This document shows positions 33,319 to 43,600 of a stretch of 64,000 nt of DNA, piece after piece. The DNA lies in the NCBI GenBank assembly GCA_963850095.1, contig CAWKJX010000016.1:1-64000 (forward strand), written 5' to 3'. This DNA is from Bog-473 sp963850095 (GTDB taxonomy: Bacteria; Actinomycetota; Acidimicrobiia; Acidimicrobiales; RAAP-2). Numbering within the stretch: the first letter of the stretch is position 1; every line of letters starts with the position of its first letter. The position numbers and the translations under genes are program-made. The notes under the pieces are model-generated. The model saw only the letters and a program-made list of their open reading frames with translations, was not told the origin of the DNA and searched no databases.

Positions 33319-34200
33319 GTGAGAGTGCACCTCGTCGACGGGACCTACGAACTCTTCCGACACTTCTACGGCGCACCGCCGCACCGTACGGCGACAGGCC
33401 AGGAGGTAGCGGCGGCCCGGGGCGTGGTCGGGTCGGTGCTGCAGTTGCTCGAGCAGGGTGCCACTCATGTCGGCGTGGCCACCGACCACGTCATCGAGTC
33501 GTTCCGTAACGATCTGTGGCCCGGCTACAAGACGGGGCAAGGTATCGATCCGGACCTGTGGTCACAGTTCTGGCCCCTGGAAGAGGCGCTCGAGGCGCTC
33601 GGCGTCGTCGTCTGGGCCATGGTCGAAGACGAGGCGGACGACGCGTTGGCCAGCGCCGCCGCCGTCGCCGCCGATGACACGCAGGTGGAACAGGTCGTCA
33701 TCTGCACTCCGGACAAGGACCTCGGCCAGTGCGTCCGCGGCACGAGGGTCGTCCAGCTGGACCGGCGCAAGGACCACGTGTTCGACGAGGCCGGCGTGGT
33801 GGCCAAGTTCGGCGTACCGCCGTCGTCCATCCCGGACTACCTGGCGCTGGTGGGCGACAGCGCAGACGGTTTTCCCGGGCTCGCCGGATGGGGGGCCAAG
33901 TCCGCCTCGGCCGTGCTGGCCCGGTGGGGCCGCATCGAGGAGATCCCGCCCGACCCCGGCGCCTGGGAGGTGACCGTCCGCGGCGCCGCCAAGTTGGCCG
34001 CCACGTTGCGGGACGACCACGACGACGCGCTGTTGTTCAAGCACCTGGCCACCTTGCATATCGACCCCTCACTCCTGCGCTCGGTGGACGATCTGCGCTG
34101 GGAGGGCCCGACCGACGAGTTCGTCGACGTGTGCCGGTCTCTGGACGCGCTCGGTCTGGTGCAGCGGGCCAACAAGCTCGCGGCGGCAAGAGCAGGGTGA
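33319..34200 (+). CDS. 5'-3' exonuclease (flap-endonuclease/PIN-like)
   Basis: A 293-residue protein like the N-terminal nuclease of DNA polymerase I. Acidic metal-site segments: LVDGTYELFRHFY, VEDEADDALASAA and TPDKDLGQCV; the helix-three-turn-helix DNA clamp is GDSADGFPGLAGWGAKSASAVLARWG. It would process flaps or RNA primers as a stand-alone enzyme. GTG start directly after the RidA-like gene. The next feature is a tRNA on the other strand. Confidence 0.88.
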   Translation: MRVHLVDGTYELFRHFYGAPPHRTATGQEVAAARGVVGSVLQLLEQGATHVGVATDHVIESFRNDLWPGYKTGQGIDPDLWSQFWPLEEALEALGVVVWAMVEDEADDALASAAAVAADDTQVEQVVICTPDKDLGQCVRGTRVVQLDRRKDHVFDEAGVVAKFGVPPSSIPDYLALVGDSADGFPGLAGWGAKSASAVLARWGRIEEIPPDPGAWEVTVRGAAKLAATLRDDHDDALLFKHLATLHIDPSLLRSVDDLRWEGPTDEFVDVCRSLDALGLVQRANKLAAARAG

Positions 34201-34242
34201 GCGACGACGGCTAGCGGGAGGCGAACGCTCGACCACAGTGAG

Positions 34243-34327
34243 CGGAGGGAGTGGGATTCGAACCCACGGAAGCTTGCGCCTCGCAGCTTTTCAAGAGCTG
34301 TGCATTCGTCCGCTCTGCCATCCCTCC
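34243..34327 (-). tRNA. tRNA-Ser(UGA)
   Basis: An 85-nt class II tRNA: acceptor GGAGGGA pairs with TCCCTCC, anticodon loop CTTGAAA region gives anticodon TGA, long variable arm (GAGGCGCAAGCTTC), and T-arm GTGGGTTCGAATCCCAC. Discriminator G, with no encoded CCA. The tRNA is intact, in contrast to the tRNA-Thr fragment at the left end. Confidence 0.96.
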
Positions 34328-34404
34328 GGGCCGCCCAATGGTAGGCGGGAGGACCTGGTGCCACGGGCGGAGCGGCCCGACCCGCACCGTGGCGGTGCAG
34401 GCGC

Positions 34405-34873
34405 CTATCCCGTGACCCACTCCGCCAGCTCGACCACGACACCCGGCCCGTCGAGGAATACCAGCCGCCGTTCGTGGAAGTCCATGACCTCGTTGCGCGG
34501 CACCACACCGTTGGCCGCCAGGTGCTCCAGCATGGCGTCGAGGTCCGACACCCGGAAGCAGACGTGGTTGAACCCCATTCCGGTCCAGCGACCCCGCCCC
34601 GGCGTCCTCGACCGCCGCGGGGCGGTGGAACCGGAGCAGCTGCACCTCCTGGTGGACCTGGGCCGGCGCCCCTTCCAGCTCGAGCGTCACGTGGTCCGCC
34701 TCCCAGTCGGCGATCCCCATGTAGCGGCCCATCTCGGCGCCCGAGACCACGACGGCCACCCGTTCGACGAAGCCCAGCAACCCGAAGAACCGCCGCGCCT
34801 CCTCCAGGTCGTCGACCACCACCGTCATGTGGTCGAACCCCTCGTTCCGTGGCCCTCCCGACGCCGACGTCAC
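34405..34873 (-). pseudogene. VOC/methylmalonyl-CoA-epimerase-like protein, split by a +1 frameshift
   Basis: The GTG frame gives FDHMTVVVDDLEEARRFFGLLGF, an EADHVTLELEGA module and QLLRFHRPA. Around 34590-34605, in a run of GGGGCGGGG, the frame is lost, and the next frame continues GMGFNHVCFRVSDLDAMLEHL, NEVMDFHERRLVFLDGPG and VVVELAEWVTG. Removing one base restores about 155 residues, a complete two-module VOC protein. Directly downstream of typA on the same strand, 6 bp apart. Confidence 0.72.
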
Positions 34874-34879
34874 CGATCC

Positions 34880-36730
34880 CTACCGGCCTGCGGTCTCCCG
34901 GGCGGCGGCGTCGCGGGCCCGGGACCGCGTCCGCCCCCGCGTGGCCTGGTCCAGCACCACCTTGCGCAACCGCACCGCCTTGGGCGTCACCTCGACGCAC
35001 TCGTCCTCGGCAATGAACTCCAGGGCGTGCTCCAGCGAGAACGACAGCGACGGCGTCAGGCGTTCGAACTCCTCCGCCACCGACGAGCGCATGTTGGTCA
35101 GCTTCTTCTCCTTGGTCGGATTGACGTCCATCTCCTCGGCTCGCGCGTTCTCGCCCACGATCATCCCCTCGTAGACCTCCTGCGCCGGCCCGACGATCAG
35201 CGTGCCCCGCTCCTGCAGGTTCATCAGCGCGAAGGTCGTCGTCATGCCGCGCCGGTCGGCCACCATCGACCCGTTGCGACGCGTCCGCAGCTCGCCGTGC
35301 CACGGCGCCCAGCCGTCGAAGACATGGTGCAGTATTCCGGTCCCCCGCGTCTCGGTCAGGAACTCGGTGCGGAAGCCGATCAGCCCCCGGGCCGGCACCC
35401 GGTAGTCGAGGCGCACCCAGCCCGTGCCGTGGTTGACCATCTCCATCATGGTGCCCTTGCGCAGCGCCAGCAGCTGGGTGACGACGCCGAGATACTCCTC
35501 GGGCACGTCGACGCTCACCCGCTCCACCGGCTCGTGCACCCTGCCGTCGATCTCCCGGGTGACCACCTGCGGCTTGCCCACCGTCAGCTCGAAGCCCTCG
35601 CGTCGCATGGTCTCCACCAGCACCGCCAGCTGCAGCTCGCCGCGCCCCAGCACCTCCCACCGGTCGGGCCACTCCGTCGGAGCGACCCGGATGGCCACGT
35701 TGCCGACCAGCTCGGCGTCCAGCCGCGCCTTGAGCAACCGCGCCGTCATCTTCGTGCCGTCGGTGCCGGCCAGCGGCGACGTGTTGATACCGATGGTCAT
35801 GGCCAGGCTGGGTTCGTCCACGGTGATGGCGGGCAGCGGCACCGGCACCTCCGCGTCCGCCAGCGTCTCGCCGATCGTCACCTCGGCCAGCCCTGCCACC
35901 GACACGATCTCGCCCGGCCCGGCCGACTCCGCCGGCACCTGCTCGAGGGCCTCGGTGACGTAGAGCTCGGTCACCTTGACCTTCTCCACCGTGCCGTCGA
36001 GCCGGCACCAGCCGACATTTCCCCCCTTGACCAGCGTGCCGTTGTGCACCCGGCAGATGGCCAACCGCCCGACGTAGGGCGAGGCGGAGAGGTTGCACAC
36101 CAGGGCCTGGAGGGGCGCCCCCTCCTCGTACGACGGCGGCGGTACGTGCCGGATGATGGTGCGGAACAGCGGCTCGACGTTGACGCCCTCCACCCCGGGC
36201 TGCTCGCTGACCCAGCCCGCCCGGGCGTTGGCATAGAGGATGGGGAAGTCGATTTGGTGCTCGTCGGCGTCGAGGTCCAAGAAGAGCTCCTCGACCTGGT
36301 GCACCACCTCGGCGATGCGCGCGTCGGCCCGGTCCACCTTGTTGACCACCAGCACCACCGGCAGGCGCGCCTCGAGCGTCTTGCGCAGCACGAAGCGCGT
36401 CTGGGGCAGCGGACCCTCCGAGGCGTCGACCAGCAGCAGCACCCCGTCGACCATGGTCAACCCACGTTCGACCTCACCGCCGAAGTCGGCGTGCCCGGGC
36501 GTGTCGACGATGTTGAGCTTCACCCCGCCCCAGCGGACGGCGGTGTTCTTGGCCAGGATGGTGATGCCCTTCTCACGCTCGAGGTCGCCCGAGTCCATCA
36601 CCCGGTCGGTCAGCTCCTGGTGGGCCCCGAAGGCGCCGGTCTGGCGCAGCAGCGCGTCGACCAGCGTCGTCTTGCCGTGGTCGACGTGGGCCACGATGGC
36701 CACGTTCCTGATGTCGTCGCGCTGGCTCAT
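34880..36730 (-). CDS. typA: translational GTPase TypA/BipA
   Basis: A 616-residue ribosome-associated GTPase used in stress and cold adaptation. P-loop AHVDHGKTTLVDALL, switch II VDTPGHADFGGEVERGL and NKVD are present, followed by EF-G-like domains and the BipA C-terminal domain (RGTLIVGPAQEVYEGMIVGENAR, then NPTKEKKLTNMRSS). The ATG was chosen at MSQRDDIRNVAIVAHVDHG; the open frame upstream is not coding-like. It follows two unknown genes on the same strand. Confidence 0.95.
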   Translation of the reverse strand: MSQRDDIRNVAIVAHVDHGKTTLVDALLRQTGAFGAHQELTDRVMDSGDLEREKGITILAKNTAVRWGGVKLNIVDTPGHADFGGEVERGLTMVDGVLLLVDASEGPLPQTRFVLRKTLEARLPVVLVVNKVDRADARIAEVVHQVEELFLDLDADEHQIDFPILYANARAGWVSEQPGVEGVNVEPLFRTIIRHVPPPSYEEGAPLQALVCNLSASPYVGRLAICRVHNGTLVKGGNVGWCRLDGTVEKVKVTELYVTEALEQVPAESAGPGEIVSVAGLAEVTIGETLADAEVPVPLPAITVDEPSLAMTIGINTSPLAGTDGTKMTARLLKARLDAELVGNVAIRVAPTEWPDRWEVLGRGELQLAVLVETMRREGFELTVGKPQVVTREIDGRVHEPVERVSVDVPEEYLGVVTQLLALRKGTMMEMVNHGTGWVRLDYRVPARGLIGFRTEFLTETRGTGILHHVFDGWAPWHGELRTRRNGSMVADRRGMTTTFALMNLQERGTLIVGPAQEVYEGMIVGENARAEEMDVNPTKEKKLTNMRSSVAEEFERLTPSLSFSLEHALEFIAEDECVEVTPKAVRLRKVVLDQATRGRTRSRARDAAARETAGR

Positions 36731-36764
36731 GGGGGAGCCAACGATAGGCGAGGTTGGGCTGTCC

Positions 36765-37574
36765 TCAGGCCGCAGAGCGGGCCGCCATGCCGGTTCCCGC
36801 CACGACCAGCGCCACCGCCTCGGCCCCCAGCGTGAGCAGGGCCGGCTCGGCCTCGACCCGCACCACGCGGCCCGAGTCGGGCCACCACCCCACCACCCGG
36901 CCCGGCACACCCCCGTGACCGGGCCGGAGCCGCAGCGCCTCGACGAGGGTGACGAGGGCCAGCTCCGCCCGCACCGAGTCACGCCGGGGTCCCGACAGCA
37001 CGACCAGGCTCCCGGCGTCGCTCCGCACCTCGGCCCGGCCCCGCAGTGCCAGCAGCGCCGAGTCCGGGCTGTCCCACCAACGGTCGCGGCCGATCACGGG
37101 CACCGACGCGAAGGCGTCCCAGTCGAGCGCGCACCACAGCCGGGTGGCCCAGGTCACCGCCGCCGCGCCGACCGCCGCCCGCCCCGCCGGTGCCAGCGCA
37201 GCCAGCCATCGGTCCAGGCCCGACACGGCCGGGCTGCCGTCACGGACCAGCTCCGACGACTCGGCCACCCGGGTCCGCACGGCCTCGGCCGGCGAGCGCG
37301 CCTCGCCCGCCACCAACGTACGCAGCGCCGCCAACCCGAGCGACCGCCGAGCCGTGCGGGCCGACCAGGCGAAGGGCTCGTCCTCCGCCGGACGGCCGCC
37401 GTCGTTCAGCGCCACCCTGACCCCGTGGTCGGTGACGCGGAACGTCCCGGCAGCGGCCCGGCGTACCGCCACCCGCGCCAGCACCCGGCGTGCCTCGGCC
37501 AGCGCGCTGTGCCACGCCACTTCGTCCACCGGGCGCGCCGGCGCGAGCAGGACCTCGGTGAGCGTCTCAGTCAC
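36765..37574 (-). CDS. unknown protein, operon partner of the next gene
   Basis: The 269-residue, Ala/Arg/Val-rich protein has no recognisable motif. It contains several Trp-rich segments (TWATRLWCALDWDAFASV, RDRWWDSPD) and a C-terminal sheet-like region (RVVGWWPDSGRVVRVEAEPALLTL). The upstream gene's stop overlaps its start by 8 bp, so the two are probably co-translated and functionally linked. It could be a partner subunit of a nuclease-like complex (see neighbour), but this is speculative. Confidence 0.6.
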   Translation of the reverse strand: MTETLTEVLLAPARPVDEVAWHSALAEARRVLARVAVRRAAAGTFRVTDHGVRVALNDGGRPAEDEPFAWSARTARRSLGLAALRTLVAGEARSPAEAVRTRVAESSELVRDGSPAVSGLDRWLAALAPAGRAAVGAAAVTWATRLWCALDWDAFASVPVIGRDRWWDSPDSALLALRGRAEVRSDAGSLVVLSGPRRDSVRAELALVTLVEALRLRPGHGGVPGRVVGWWPDSGRVVRVEAEPALLTLGAEAVALVVAGTGMAARSAA

Positions 37575-38427
37575 ACGTGCCGCCGCCGCCGAGCCAGGCG
37601 GCCACGTGGGAGGCCATGGCCACCAGGTGCTCCTCGCGCACGTCCTCCACTCCGTAGCGCCCCGACGCCGACTCCAACAGGGCCAGGCGGAACGGCGGCG
37701 TCCCGCTGCGCAACGTCTCGAGGAGGGCGAGATAGTGGAGCGCCCGACGCTCCCTCGGCCAGGGTCCCCCGGTGGACACGCCCATGGCGCACAGCGACGC
37801 CTGACCCGTGGCCGGCACGCCGATCAACAGGTCGAAGACGCCCTGCAGCACGATGCGCCCCCCGGCCAGCGGCACTGACACCCGGTCGTCGGTGCGCGGG
37901 AGCCACCCCGAGGCCAAGCGTGGCACCAATGCCATGAGGTGGTCCGCGTGCAGCGACACCACTTCGCTCAACGTGGCCCGTGCCGCTCCCGCCAGAGACT
38001 CGATGTGACGCACAACCCCACCCGCGCGCTCACCCTCGGCGCGCAACGCCTCCAGGGCGTCGTCCAGCGGGTCGTCGAGCGTCCCCACGTTGACCAGCTG
38101 GCGGAACAGGGCGTGCACCACCCGTGACAGGACGATCTCGTCCGACGGCATGCCATCGTCTCGGTCAGCCGCACCGCCCGGCCCGCCCGTCGACCCGAGC
38201 ACCCGGCGCGGCCCGAGGACGAGGGGACCGGCGCCGTCGCCCCGGTCCGCCCCCGCCGCGAACGCCGCGTCCTCGAGCCAGGCCCTCAGGCCGCCCGCCA
38301 GCCCCGGGTCGAAGAGCGGCCGCGCCCCGTCGCCGCCCCGGAGCAGTGCCAGCACCTCGCCGCCGGCGCTCGCACCGGCACCGTGTCGTGCAGGCCGCAC
38401 GAGGGGGCGGGGGGCGACGAGGACCAT
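37567..38427 (-). CDS. unknown protein with RecB/Cas4-like C-terminal features
   Basis: A 286-residue protein. The C-terminal half, VPLAGGRIVLQGVFDLLIG, followed by CAMGVSTGGPWP and RRALHYLALLETLRSGTPPF, resembles the order of PD-(D/E)XK nucleases of the RecB/Cas4 type (G-x-x-D, a D-x-K strand, then Q-x3-Y helix). The expected D-x-K residues are not obvious, so it may be a degenerate, binding-only fold. ATG chosen at MVLVAPRPLV. It overlaps the downstream unknown gene by 8 bp. Confidence 0.55.
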   Translation of the reverse strand: MVLVAPRPLVRPARHGAGASAGGEVLALLRGGDGARPLFDPGLAGGLRAWLEDAAFAAGADRGDGAGPLVLGPRRVLGSTGGPGGAADRDDGMPSDEIVLSRVVHALFRQLVNVGTLDDPLDDALEALRAEGERAGGVVRHIESLAGAARATLSEVVSLHADHLMALVPRLASGWLPRTDDRVSVPLAGGRIVLQGVFDLLIGVPATGQASLCAMGVSTGGPWPRERRALHYLALLETLRSGTPPFRLALLESASGRYGVEDVREEHLVAMASHVAAWLGGGGTCD

Positions 38428-38476
38428 CGGCCGAGTCTGCCCACGAGGTGTGACACCTCCTCTACCCTGACGAGTG

Positions 38477-38686
38477 ATGCTCGCCACCAACGCGGCCTTC
38501 TATGTCGTCTTCGGCATCTTCGTCGTGGCCTTGGTGGTGTTGGCCGTGATCATCGTGATCTGGGCCGTGCGCCACGACATGACCGGTTGGAAGGCATGGC
38601 GCCAGCGACAGGAGGCCGCCGCCCTGGCGCAGCAGGCCCACCCGCCGGTGCAGGACACGCCACCGACCCCGCCCCGAGCGCCATGA
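38477..38686 (+). CDS. small single-helix membrane protein
   Basis: The 69-residue protein has one transmembrane helix (FYVVFGIFVVALVVLAVIIVIW) near the N-terminus and a Gln/Ala/Pro-rich cytoplasmic tail. Its TGA overlaps an ATG at 38683 that opens the patatin reading frame, so the two are probably coupled. No family assigned. Confidence 0.65.
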   Translation: MLATNAAFYVVFGIFVVALVVLAVIIVIWAVRHDMTGWKAWRQRQEAAALAQQAHPPVQDTPPTPPRAP

Positions 38687-38812
38687 CCGGCACTCCCGGC
38701 ACCGACTCCGACTCCGACTCCGACTCCGACATCGCCGCTGACTCCGACGCGGCCACCTCCGCCGACTCCGCCACCGCCGCCACCGCCCCCGAGCTCACCT
38801 GGGCCGAACGTC

Positions 38813-39802
38813 GTGCGCGCCCGCCTGCAGCGCCGCCACGACCGCCGGCGCCACGGCGACGGCCGCAGCCGCGAGCAGCCGCACCGCACCGCCTTCGTCC
38901 TCGCGGGCGGCGGCAGCCGCGGTGCGGTGCAGGTCGGCATGCTCGATGGGCTCATCCGCCGCGGCATCCGGGCCGACCGCGTCTACGGCGCCTCGGTCGG
39001 CGCCATCAACGGTGCCTCCTATGCCGGCAACCCGACGCTCGAGAACGTCGAGCGCATGGCCGACATCTGGCGCGCCGTCAAGGGCACCGACATCTTCCCC
39101 CGCGGCACGTTCGACGGGCCCTGGGCCTTCCTGCAGAAACGCGCCGCCGTGCACGCCAACACCGGCGTGCGCGCCATCATCGAGGCCGGCGTCGACTACG
39201 AGAACCTCGAGGACGCCGTCATCCCGATCGAGGTGGTCACCACCTCCCTCACCGACGGGCGCGAGCGCTGGATCGGCCACGGCCCCGCCGTCGAGGCCGT
39301 CCTCGCCTCCTCGGCCATCCCCTCCATCTTCCCGGCCGTCACCATCGACGGCGACCTGCTGGTCGACGGCGGCGTGGTCAACAACGTCCCCATCAGCCGC
39401 GCCATCGCCGCGGGCTGCGACCGCATCTACGTGCTGCTGTGCGGGCCGCTGCACTACCACCCGAGACCGCCGACCCGCCCGGCCGAGGCCGCGCTGACGG
39501 CGTTCTTCGTCGCCATCCACGCCCGCTTCGTGCGCGAGCTGGCGGCGCTGCCCCCGGGTATCGAGGTGATCGTCTTCAGCGGCGGCGGCGAGCCCTCGGG
39601 CCAGTACCGCGACTTCTCGGGCACCGCCGCCCTCATAGAGGAGGGACGGGCCGAGGTGTCCGCCGTGCTCGATCGCTACATCGGGACCTCGCACGACCTG
39701 GGCCTGCCTCCGGTCAGCCCGCCGCCCCCGCCCGCCGGGCCCGAGCCGGCGGCCGCACCGCAGCCGGCCCCGGACCCCACCCCCGAGCCGTCCTCGCCGT
39801 GA
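38813..39802 (+). CDS. patatin-like phospholipase; N-terminus probably displaced by a frameshift
   Basis: A serine lipid acyl hydrolase with the oxyanion loop LAGGGSRGAVQVG, nucleophile elbow GASVGA (Ser in G-x-S-x-G) and catalytic Asp in LVDGGVVNN. Proline-rich C-terminus. The GTG here gives about 329 residues. However, an ATG at 38683 overlaps the preceding stop and encodes a Ser/Asp repeat (SDSDSDSD) and ELTWAERRAR, which joins smoothly to this frame (ARLQRRHD) if one extra base near 38815 is removed. The true protein is probably about 372 residues. Its stop overlaps the methyltransferase GTG. Confidence 0.82.
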   Translation: MRARLQRRHDRRRHGDGRSREQPHRTAFVLAGGGSRGAVQVGMLDGLIRRGIRADRVYGASVGAINGASYAGNPTLENVERMADIWRAVKGTDIFPRGTFDGPWAFLQKRAAVHANTGVRAIIEAGVDYENLEDAVIPIEVVTTSLTDGRERWIGHGPAVEAVLASSAIPSIFPAVTIDGDLLVDGGVVNNVPISRAIAAGCDRIYVLLCGPLHYHPRPPTRPAEAALTAFFVAIHARFVRELAALPPGIEVIVFSGGGEPSGQYRDFSGTAALIEEGRAEVSAVLDRYIGTSHDLGLPPVSPPPPPAGPEPAAAPQPAPDPTPEPSSP

Positions 39803-40614
39803 CCGGCGCTGGGTCCACCCCCGCGGGGGGCTACCTGCTCCGCAACGACGCCTCCGAGGCCATGGACCGCTTCGAGGCCTTCGCTGCGCTGTTCGACCCG
39901 CCCACGTTCCGCCACCTCGACGGCCTCGGCCTGGCCCCCGGATGGCGCTGCTGGGAGGTGGGCGCCGGGGGCACCTCGGTCGTGGGCCACCTGGCACGGC
40001 GGGTCGGCCCGACGGGTCACGTCCTGGCCACCGACGTCGACACCGCCTGGGCCGCGTCGGTGACGGCGGCCAACGTCGAGGTGCGCGTCCACGACGTGGC
40101 CCTCGACGCGCCCCCGACCGGGCCCTTCGACCTCGTCCACGCCCGCCTCGTCCTCGTCCACGTGCCCGAGCGCGACCGGGCCCTGGCCAACATGGTCGAA
40201 GCCCTGCGTCCGGGCGGCGTCCTGCTCGTCGAGGACGCCGACCCCGCCCTCCAGCCGCTCAGCTGCCTGGAGGAGACCGGCCCCGAGCAGGTGCTGGCCA
40301 ATCGTCTCCGCCGCGGCTTCCGCACCCTGCTGGCCGAGCGGGGCGTCGACCTGGCCTACGGCCGTTCCCTGCCCCGTCGCCTGCGCCAGGCCGGCCTCGT
40401 CGGCGTGGCGGCCGACGCCGGCTTCCCGGTGGCCCAGCCGGCGTGCAACTTCCTCGAGGTGGCGACGATCACCCTGGTCCGCGACCAGTTGCTCGAAGCG
40501 GGACTGGCCACGGACGAGGAGATCGACCGCCACCTGGCCGCCGTGCGGGCCGGCCGCCTCGACCTGGCCCAGCCGCCCATGATCTCGTGCTGGGGCCGCC
40601 GCCCACCGGCCTGA
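39799..40614 (+). CDS. SAM-dependent class I methyltransferase
   Basis: A 271-residue enzyme. SAM motif I is WEVGAGGTSVVGHLA, motif II VLATDVD, then FDLVHARLVLVHVPERDRALANM and LRPGGVLLVEDAD (motif III). The substrate domain is C-terminal (LLEAGLATDEEIDRHLAAV). GTG start in a GTGA overlap with patatin. The substrate is unknown; lipid or secondary-metabolite methylation would fit the neighbour. Confidence 0.85.
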   Translation: MTGAGSTPAGGYLLRNDASEAMDRFEAFAALFDPPTFRHLDGLGLAPGWRCWEVGAGGTSVVGHLARRVGPTGHVLATDVDTAWAASVTAANVEVRVHDVALDAPPTGPFDLVHARLVLVHVPERDRALANMVEALRPGGVLLVEDADPALQPLSCLEETGPEQVLANRLRRGFRTLLAERGVDLAYGRSLPRRLRQAGLVGVAADAGFPVAQPACNFLEVATITLVRDQLLEAGLATDEEIDRHLAAVRAGRLDLAQPPMISCWGRRPPA

Positions 40615-40659
40615 CCCGGGCCTGTCGCGGCGGACACAGCATCCTGGTGGAATAGGAAG

Positions 40660-43600
40660 GTGACAACCGCGCCGCCGCCGCCGGACCCGCTGTTCCACCC
40701 GGCCGTGGCGAGCTGGTTCGCCCGCCGGTTCCCGGCCGGGCCGACCGCACCCCAGTCGGCCGCCTGGCCGCACATCGCCGCCGGCCGCGACGTCCTGGTG
40801 GCCTCGCCCACCGGCTCGGGCAAGACACTCACCGGGTTCCTCGTCGCCATCGACGCCGCCTACCGGGCGGCCGAGGCCGGCACCCGCACCGCCGGCACCC
40901 CCGAGGTCCTCTACATCTCGCCGCTGCGCGCACTGGCGGTCGACGTGCACGAGAACCTGCACGTACCCCTGTCGGAAATCCGCGAGGAGGCGGCCCGACT
41001 CGGCTACGCCGATCCCGGACTACGCGTGGCCGTGCGCACCGGCGACACCCCGCCCGCCGAGCGCGCCGCCATGAGGAAGCAGTCACCCGACCTCCTCGTC
41101 ACCACCCCCGAGTCGCTCTACATCCTCCTCACCGCACCGTCGTCGCGCGCCCTGCTGCGCGGCGTGCGCACGGTCATCGTCGACGAGGTGCACACGCTTG
41201 CCCGCGACAAGCGGGGCAGCCACCTCTCGCTCAGCCTCGAGCGCCTCGACACCCTCGTCGCCGAAGGTGGTGGCCGGCTGCAGCGCATCGGCCTGTCGGC
41301 CACCCAGCGCCCGCTCGACCTGGTGGCCCGCCTGCTCACCGGCGTGCACCCCGAGCGCCCGCCCGCCGTCGTGGTGGACTGCGGCCACGCCCGCGACCTC
41401 GACGTCGCCATTGAGCTGCCCTCGACCGAGCTCGAGGCCGTCATGAGCGGCGGCCAGTTCTCCGACATCCTCGACAGCATCGCCGAGCACACGCGCCACC
41501 ACCGCACCACACTCGTCTTCGTCAACACGCGCAAAATGGCGGAGCGGGTGGCCCACCTGTTGACCGAGCGCCTGGCCGACGACGAGCCCGGTCGCGGCGG
41601 CGGCGACGTCGACGCCTCCCTCCTGGTGGCCGCCCACCACGGCAGCCTGTCGGCCGCGCGGCGCCGCATCGTCGAGACGCGCCTGCGGGCCGGCGACCTG
41701 CGCGCCCTTGTCGCCACGGCGTCGCTCGAGCTCGGCATCGACGTCGGACCCGTGGAGCTGGTGTGCCAAATCGGCTCGCCCCGCGCCATCGGCACCTTCC
41801 TCCAACGCGTCGGCCGGGCCAACCACCACCGGGACGGCACGCCGGCCGGGCGGCTCTACCCGGCGACGCGCGACGAGCTGGTCGAGTGCACCGCGCTGCT
41901 GGCCGCCGTCCGCCAGGGCCGGCTGGACCTGCTCGAGCCACCGGTGGCGCCGCTCGACGTGCTCACGCAGCAGATCGTGGCCGAGGTGGCCTCGGTCGAC
42001 GAACGCGACGTCGAGGCCATGTGGGAGCTGGTGCGCCGCGCCGCCCCCTACGCCGACCTGTCCCGCCAGGACTTCGACGACGTGGTGGCGCTGGCCAGCT
42101 GGGGCATCGAGACCGGCCGCGGCCGCCGGGGCGCCCACCTGCACCACGACGCGGTCAACGGACGCCTGCGCGCCCGCCGCGGCGCCCGCCTGGCCGCGCT
42201 GACCGGGGGCGGCGCCATTCCCGAGACGGGCGACTACCGGGTCGTGCTCGACCCCGACGGCGTCACCGTCGGCTCGGTGCACGAGGACTTCGCCGTCGAG
42301 GCCACCGCCGGCGACATCTTCCTGCTCGGCACCCACTCGTGGCGCGTGGCCAAGGTGGAGGTCGGCACGGTGCGCGTGCACGATGCCGGCGATCTGCCCC
42401 CGACCATCCCGTTCTGGCTCGGCGAGGCCCCGGCCCGCACGGCCGAGCTGTCCGAGGCGGTCAGCGACCTGCGGGCCGCGCTCGAGCCTGTCCTCGCCGC
42501 CGGCGACGGGGAGGGTGCCCGGCGGCTGGTGCGCGAGCGCGCCGGGGTGTCGGCCGAGGTGGCCCAGCAGGTGGTGGCCTACTGCGCCGCCGGCCTGGTC
42601 GCGCTCGGCCACCTGCCCACCCGGGAGCGCATCGTGATCGAGCGCTGCTTCGACGAGAGCGAGGGTTCGCAGCTCATCATCCACGCACCGTTCGGCGGCC
42701 GCATCAACCGTGCCATCGGCCTGGCGTTGCGCAAGCGCTTCTGTGTGTCCTTCGATTTCGAGCTGCAGGCGGCCGCGGACGACGACACCGTCATCCTCTC
42801 CCTCGGGCCCCAGCACAGCTTCCCCTTGACCAAGGTGCAGTCGATGCTGTCCAGCGCGGTGGCGGCGCAGGTGCTCACCCAGGCCGTGCTGCTCCACCCG
42901 ATGCTCGGCGCCCGCTGGCGCTGGAACCTCAACCGCGCCCTGGTGCTGCCCCGCATGAACGGGGGCAAGCGCCGTCCCATCCACCTCCAGCGCATGGAGG
43001 CCGACGACCTCCTGGCCGCGGTCTGGCCCGGTCTGGCCGCCTGCCAGGAGAACGCGCCGGCCGGTCCCGTGGCGGTGCCCGACCACGTGCTGGCGCGCCA
43101 GACGGTGGACGACTGCCTGCACGAGGGTCTCTCGGTGGAGGGGCTGGTCGATGTCTGGTCCCGGGTCGAGTCCGGGCAGATCGAAGTGCACACGGTCGAG
43201 TCGTCCGAGCCGTCTCCCCTTTCGCACGGCCTCCTGAGCGGCCGGCCCTACACCTATCTCGACGATGCGCCGCTCGAGGAGCGGCGTACCCGCGCCCTGT
43301 CGGTGCGCCGCGGCCTCGGCCAGCTGGGGCCCGACGGCCTGCCCGTGCCCGCCGCCGAGCTCGCCGCACTCGACCCCGAGGCGGTGGCCACGGTGCTCGA
43401 GCAGGTGTGCCCAGCGCCCCGCGACGCCGACGAGTTGCACGACCTCCTCCTCTCCCTGGTGGCGGCGCGTCCGTTCGGACCGTGGACGCCGTGGTACGAC
43501 GAGCTGGCCGCCGACGGGCGGGCCGGACTGGTGGACGGCTGCTGGGCCGCCACCGAGCGCCGAGCGGCGGCGGGCGCGCTCGGCCTCGACGACGAGGCGG

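Noticed and set aside
38683..39802. Programmed +1 frameshift in patatin or its neighbours
   Set aside because: No common slippery sequence or downstream stimulatory structure is shared by the many frameshifted genes, so a programmed mechanism is not supported.
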